Shown here piece by piece: positions 59,373-64,000 of a stretch of DNA of 64,000 bases. Position numbers and translations under genes: made by a program. The notes below the pieces were generated by a model. The model was not told the DNA's origin. It worked only from the letters and a program-made list of their open reading frames with translations, and did no database searches. How positions within the stretch are numbered: position 1 is the first letter of the stretch; every line of letters starts with the position of its first letter. This DNA is from Tubiluchus corallicola (taxonomy: Eukaryota > Priapulida > Priapulimorpha > Priapulimorphida > Tubiluchidae), in the NCBI GenBank assembly GCA_030141605.1, contig JAQGDQ010000215.1, forward strand, positions 228,001 to 292,000. Direction: 5' to 3'.

Positions 59373-59683
59373 AAAGATGCAGCAAAAGAAGAAGCAGGAG
59401 ACATTATTATTAATAAAGTAAGTTGAATACAAATTGCATTTGTACCATTTTTGATTAAATTTCATTGTATAATATTTGCATTCTGAGAATATAGCAGCTT
59501 TCTGGCTGGTAAAATTCAACTAGAACTTAAATATAGAATCTACACTTCTATTCCACTTATGTGGTTAGTTCATTGCTACACAGTTATTTGATTAACTTAC
59601 ATGTACTTGATTTAGTTTTTGTTGTAGAGCTCATACTTTCATGGATGCCATAAGCACATGTGAATGTGTACTCTTCTAACACA
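59373..59683 (+). pseudogene. Fragment of CRYM exon 6 plus intron 6, unit 2
   Basis: The same fragment as at 51385, copied with the tandem unit. The exon text reads D-A-A-K-E-E-A-G-D-IIINK. The donor is altered (GTAAGT instead of GTATGT). It shares the silent changes of unit 1, so it was captured once, before the tandem duplication. Confidence 0.85.
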
Positions 59684-59738
59684 CGACACACCTTATTCAC
59701 ACCCTTGGCACGTCCAATTTACTGTCAAAGTTTCTCAC

Positions 59739-59972
59739 TCAACATGCTGTGCAATTACGCCTGTAGAAAGTCCCATTGATCCATCGCAGAGAGCCTTGTG
59801 ATTCGTCTTTGAAGCAACCCAAGTGTGGACAATTTTTCTGGCAAAAGAATGGCTGAGTCACTGGATAGTTGGAGGTGTCATTCATGTCTCCTTTCGTCAG
59901 GAGATGAGGAATTAAAGTTTTCGGGCAAGCTAAAAAGAACGAATCTGCATCGCTGTCAGTAATGCTCACCAT
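59739..59972 (-). other. Unit 2 copy of the unrecognised minus-strand frame
   Basis: Counterpart of 51747-51980; all seven cysteines are kept. A further minus-strand frame (60086-60292) lies beside it; it is not preserved intact in unit 1. Confidence 0.25.
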
Positions 59973-60510
59973 TTCTATCCATCTCTTTTCATATCCATCT
60001 TTTCATTTCTATCTCTGGGTAAAACTTGAGCAGGGAATGCAGGGAATCTTCCAAGAATTGGATCAACAACAATTTCTGGTTACTTCTAAAGATGGACGTA
60101 TTCAATTTGCACAATTCGCATATCCATCGCCATTTTTTTCATGACCTCCAAGAATAATGAGGTTGCCATTGGGAAATCCCCAGTTAAATTGTGGATTTCC
60201 GGCGGATATTCCAGCTCACAAATCACGAAATATCCGACGTTAGCATCCTTGTTAATGGTACACAGATCAAAGCTACTATGGTTGGCTAACATCAGAAGTA
60301 AAATTGTATGACGTAAAATTTACACAGGGCATTCAACATGTCACACGTTGCTTGCATAGCAAACGAAACTCAGATACAAGCCTTGTGACGTCACGCTATT
60401 GTTACAACAAGCAAATCGGTTGAAGATGTAGGTGCTGCTGTGCAGCTGGTTGCCCATTTTCTAAGTGCCTAGCAGCTACACCACCTTTTGTCGCTTGCTT
60501 CTTCTCAAGG

Positions 60511-62199
60511 ATGTTGGGTAATCGCAGTACCTATGTAGTACTCGCTGGTTCTGCAACCTGGATAATTTTGAGAATTGCTTTAGTAGGAGGAATTCATTGG
60601 ATAGAGAAAAATGCTACAGCATGTAATAGCACTCGGAGATCTCCAGAATGTCCAATATGTCACTATCAGAACTATTACTTTAATTCGTCAGTTTGTGTAA
60701 TCGTGGTCAGAGGCCTTCTGAATAAGAAAATTGTTGAAAGTGTCTTCAATGCTTTGTCCAAAGACACCGTTTATATATGGGAAGTTTGGTACCTTGGCTA
60801 TAACACCCAGCTTCGCGTGTTAACAAGTGATATCTTTGCTAACCGAAATGCATATTTGGTTCGCAAGTTGGTCATATATTATTCAGAATTAACAGAGATT
60901 ACCGCCAACACTTTCATAATGTTCTCAGATGTGGATCACCTTAAATTGAGGACAAATCATCACTTGACACTTATCGATGACAATGCATTTATAGGTCTAC
61001 ATAAGCTAGAATTTCTGGAAATAGCTAATGCTAGAAGACTGAACTATCTTGGCAGCTTGGATCTTACAGACAGTCCAAAGTTAAATACAATACTAATTAG
61101 AGGAACTGGAGTAAGACATATGGAAGAACCAAAAATATCTGTTCCCTATGCTAATGTTAATATCACCATAATAAAAGGTATACTATTAGAATGATTTACT
61201 GAAATACTGCTTCTGAGATTTTGTGATACGTTCTTTATTATTGTTTCTGGGCTACAACATTAACTATGTCCAAAAGTTTAACACCTAATGTCAGCAAGCT
61301 TGATGGTCACACACCTGAAATTGTGGCTTAGACAATGAAGTAACAATGTTGTCAAATGTCAAGGGCATTAATTTTGCTAATTTTTTAATTATTACTCAAC
61401 TCCTGTTAGGGTTTGGCTTTTATCATTTTCTTACATGCAAATAATTTTACTTCCTAATTAAACCCAAAAAATGTTATTAATTAAATATGTACCACAAATG
61501 TTCAAGTTTTGGATTTCGAGAATAAATTTACTAAACAAAAAGGCATCACTATCTTAAGCAGCTTAACTGAAAACAATAATTGTCGATATCACAATTGTTT
61601 GTTCATTACTGCTGGCTTTTATACAAACAATGAAGTAATAATATGTAACTGGTAAAATATTTTATAAAATAATCACAATAGCTGGTAAGCACACCAGGTC
61701 AAAACATCGCAAAAATTTCTATCATTCATATCATTCATAAGTTTGTTGCTTTAATAAAAAAGGAAAAGAGGGAAAGCAAAGAAAAGCTCAATAACACATG
61801 AAAAGGAAAGGAAAAGCAGGAAGAGAGAAATACAAAAAAATGAAGAAAATAAAGAGGAATTAAAATGCCAAAAAGAGGCAAAAAAGGAAAAATAATTCTG
61901 ACATAAAGCACTTCACTAATTTATCGTGTTATTAATTTATTTTAGAATCACCATGGGGTCAGTACATTGACTGTGATTGCACCTGGTCTTGGCTGTTCGA
62001 TAATGACTGGAGAGGGATAAATGTTACATGTGACCCAGATGGACATGTTGATTACTCTACATGGTTTATGCGGTGTAAACCACCGGTGGATGCAGTTATT
62101 GACAACAATTCACAACTGAAATTAAATGATAGTACAGCCTTAGCTGTCCTTACGCAACTAGCAATTTTTTTATTTTACAAAATCTCTGCAGCACAATAA
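60511..62199 (+). CDS. LRR receptor-like protein, copy 2
   Basis: Exons 60511-61177 and 61946-62199, GT-AG, phase 1, 306 aa. Same architecture as copy 1: leader, N-cap cysteines, degenerate LRRs, LRR C-cap (YIDCDCTWSWLF ... NVTCD ... MRCKPP) and a short hydrophobic end (LAIFLFYKISAAQ). One codon is inserted relative to copy 1 near residue 35 (NATACN against DTACN, which creates a sequon). By hand I count about 40 codons with replacements and about 13 with only silent changes between the two first exons. Changes concentrate in residues 30-205; the leader and the stretch LGSLDLTDSPKLN to ISVPYAN are nearly identical. Orphan extracellular recognition protein; function unknown. Confidence 0.75.
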
Positions 62200-62402
62200 T
62201 TACTGCAGTATCAGATATAATTGTCATCATCATCACTTACCACAGAAAATTAACACAGAATCAATGTTATGCAGAAAGTGATTGGCAGGAAATGTTTTTC
62301 AAAATTAAGGTCCATCGTTAGTGCTATTGCCAATGTTACTCTAAAGGAACGTACTCAAATAACAGAGTAAACTTCTTAAATAGATTAAATTTCTTTATAC
62401 AA

Positions 62403-62408
62403 AATAAA
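62403..62408 (+). terminator. Polyadenylation signal, LRR copy 2
   Basis: AATAAA about 200 bp after the stop codon, at the same place as in copy 1. Confidence 0.5.
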
Positions 62409-63154
62409 TCAACTTTGTAGCATTTTTTCCTTTGTGTTTTACTCTTCATACAATTTCTCTCTGAGGCTGTCAGCAGTGGCTGACTGGCCCACCAGAATAC
62501 TGTGAAGCTCCTTGGTGGGCCCCAAAGTAATGGATGATTAACTGCCATCGGTGTACTCTGAACATGCCTCGTCTTTTGATTTCAGTGAACATATGAGTAA
62601 TTATTTAACCTTCATCACCCCAGAGATTGCCTTTAGTACATCAAGCTATCAGCATTTTGCTAGGTGGCAGGCCTGTGTTAAGATAAGCTGACCACGATGT
62701 GACACTAAATTACACATACCATTGATAGCTGGTTGGCAGCAGCTGCATAATTTTCACATACCTCCAGGAAGTAAATCATTATTGACTAAATTCACTAGTA
62801 ATGATAGCTATTGCTAAACATATATGCACACGTTTCAGTTTTTAGTACACTTTGAAATCATTTTTAAAGTATGCTTTGAAAATTATTCGGATTAGTTGTT
62901 CTATTATTGAGATTTTCATTTTTATTATCAGATTAATATAATTTTCTAGTATTTGTCTTGTGCATGCATTAACATAAAAATCAATACAGCAATACTGAAT
63001 AGATGTAATATTTTAGTTATGCCAAAGACCTTTATTTTTATTCGATTGTTTTAAAAATGTTTTAGAATTAGGTGGTTTCTTTAGACAGAACCCTTTTCAA
63101 AGTTTTCCCAGCAGAAATTTAGTTCCAGTCCGCCACTAGCAGTCAGGACGGTTT

Positions 63155-64000
63155 CAGAACCAGGTTGTGCTTTCGGAAATATAAATAATAGTCACGTGAC
63201 CGGAATTTTGCTTAATTTGCAGCGATTTATTCTTTTATTGGGGACAACAGTAGAGTTGACTCTTTTGTGGAATGCTTGCGGAGTTCACATGCACTCTTAT
63301 GGGGAATGTTGCGTAGTAGAATCTTAGGATTCAAAAACACTTCGTTTTATAGTTTTGAGGAAAGGAGAATAGCTAAGATCGAAGTTAAGTAATCTCGAGG
63401 CTGGTAGGGGAATGAATGGATGGCCACCAGTTCAAAACTTTGTTATGTAATTTTCATTCGCTACACTATTTCTCAGTGTCTCATCTCCGAAGCATAGCTT
63501 TGAAAATGAACTTGATTCAGTGAGCACCGGAACTTTCCAGATCAAGTGAGCCCTGCCGTTGTCGCGTTGGTTGCAGAATATAACGTACCACGTTATGGTA
63601 TAGTGATTGCAGTGTAGCATAGTTGTAGCACTGTGTAGTAGATACTACCGTAAGTGTGGTCTAAATCAAAGCTGTCAAGCATATACTTAAAAAATTAGCC
63701 TCATTCTGGTGGTTAAACGAGGAACAATTTTTGTGGAGTTGCAAAGGTCGACTTAGTTTATACTTGACCAATTATTCTGAAGACGACATATTTTACACAA
63801 ACCATAGCAGTTCGTCATTTTGCATCACTGTGAATTGATCGCATTTTATTTTTCTGTTGGGTACAGGTGGCAAAAGTAATCCCATCTACCTGACTCACAG
63901 AACAAAATTTGAAAAACTACTGTGCTGGTTACGAACTACCGTCTTCTTAAATTGGCTGTGTAAAGATGTTGGTACTGCTAAAACGCCGAGCGCCAAACAA
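63155..64000 (+). repeat. Tandem duplication unit 3, cut by the window edge
   Basis: Start of a third copy, matching 49725-50590 and the equivalent parts of unit 2 on either side of the LINE. It has the laminin-G last exon copy and breaks off 3' of it. More copies may follow outside the window. Confidence 0.85.
63867..63950 (+). pseudogene. Copy of the laminin-G last exon in unit 3, with a nonsense codon
   Basis: Matches 50449-50532, but the cysteine codon of PSTC is TGA at 63891-63893. A protein ending here would lack the domain's closing cysteine and the last 18 residues. Acceptor and final TAA are intact. Confidence 0.7.

Larger units (their letters stand above)
55055..63154 (+). repeat. 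Tandem duplication unit 2, interrupted by a LINE
   Basis: Second copy, 8.10 kb, of which 55478-58090 plus one 6-bp target-site copy is an inserted retrotransposon; without it the unit is about 5.5 kb. It also has about 130 bp absent from unit 1 at roughly 62640-62765. Noncoding parts match unit 1 at about 96-97% by eye, so the duplication is recent. Confidence 0.85.

Overview
The window is animal nuclear DNA. Genes are split by GT-AG introns, the sequence is AT-rich and crowded with MITEs, LINE fragments, SINEs and minisatellites, and the protein families are metazoan. The mix (a tweety chloride-channel homologue, mu-crystallin, a laminin-G/pentraxin-like protein, tandem LRR receptors, TTAA elements with a satellite core) suggests an aquatic invertebrate; I cannot fix the phylum. 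Almost none of the long open frames are genes. The real coding sequence lies in short exons, which I assembled by matching splice sites, intron phases and family motifs.

Region by region. (1) 998-27791, minus strand: first five coding exons of a tweety homologue (TTYH) spread over about 27 kb; the 3' part lies off the left edge. Its introns hold minisatellites, a 56-bp perfect palindrome, a fold-back element, LINE and SINE fragments and TTAA-flanked MITEs. (2) 27792-28367: 576-bp head-to-head spacer, probably a shared promoter. (3) 28368-34661, plus strand: a complete 8-exon mu-crystallin/ketimine reductase gene (CRYM), 317 codons before the stop; introns 6 and 7 hold a MITE and a hAT-like element with a 54-bp minisatellite expanded inside it. 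(4) 34.7-44.8 kb: intergenic, with MITEs and a tRNA-Ser-like SINE. (5) 44857-50532, plus strand: a laminin-G/pentraxin-like gene in six exons (5' end unresolved). A 5S-rRNA-derived SINE sits in one intron. (6) 49725-64000: a head-to-tail tandem array, unit about 5.4 kb, two complete copies and the start of a third. Each unit carries a copy of the last laminin-G exon, a fragment of CRYM exon 6 plus intron 6, and a two-exon gene for a secreted or membrane LRR protein. Unit 2 is enlarged by a 2.6-kb LINE flanked by a 6-bp target-site duplication.

The most interesting system is the LRR array. The LRR-coding exon differs between copies by roughly 10%, mostly amino-acid replacements, whereas the intron and flanks differ by only about 3-4%. 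That pattern fits diversifying selection on a recognition receptor. Both copies share an early stop inside what looks like a transmembrane segment.
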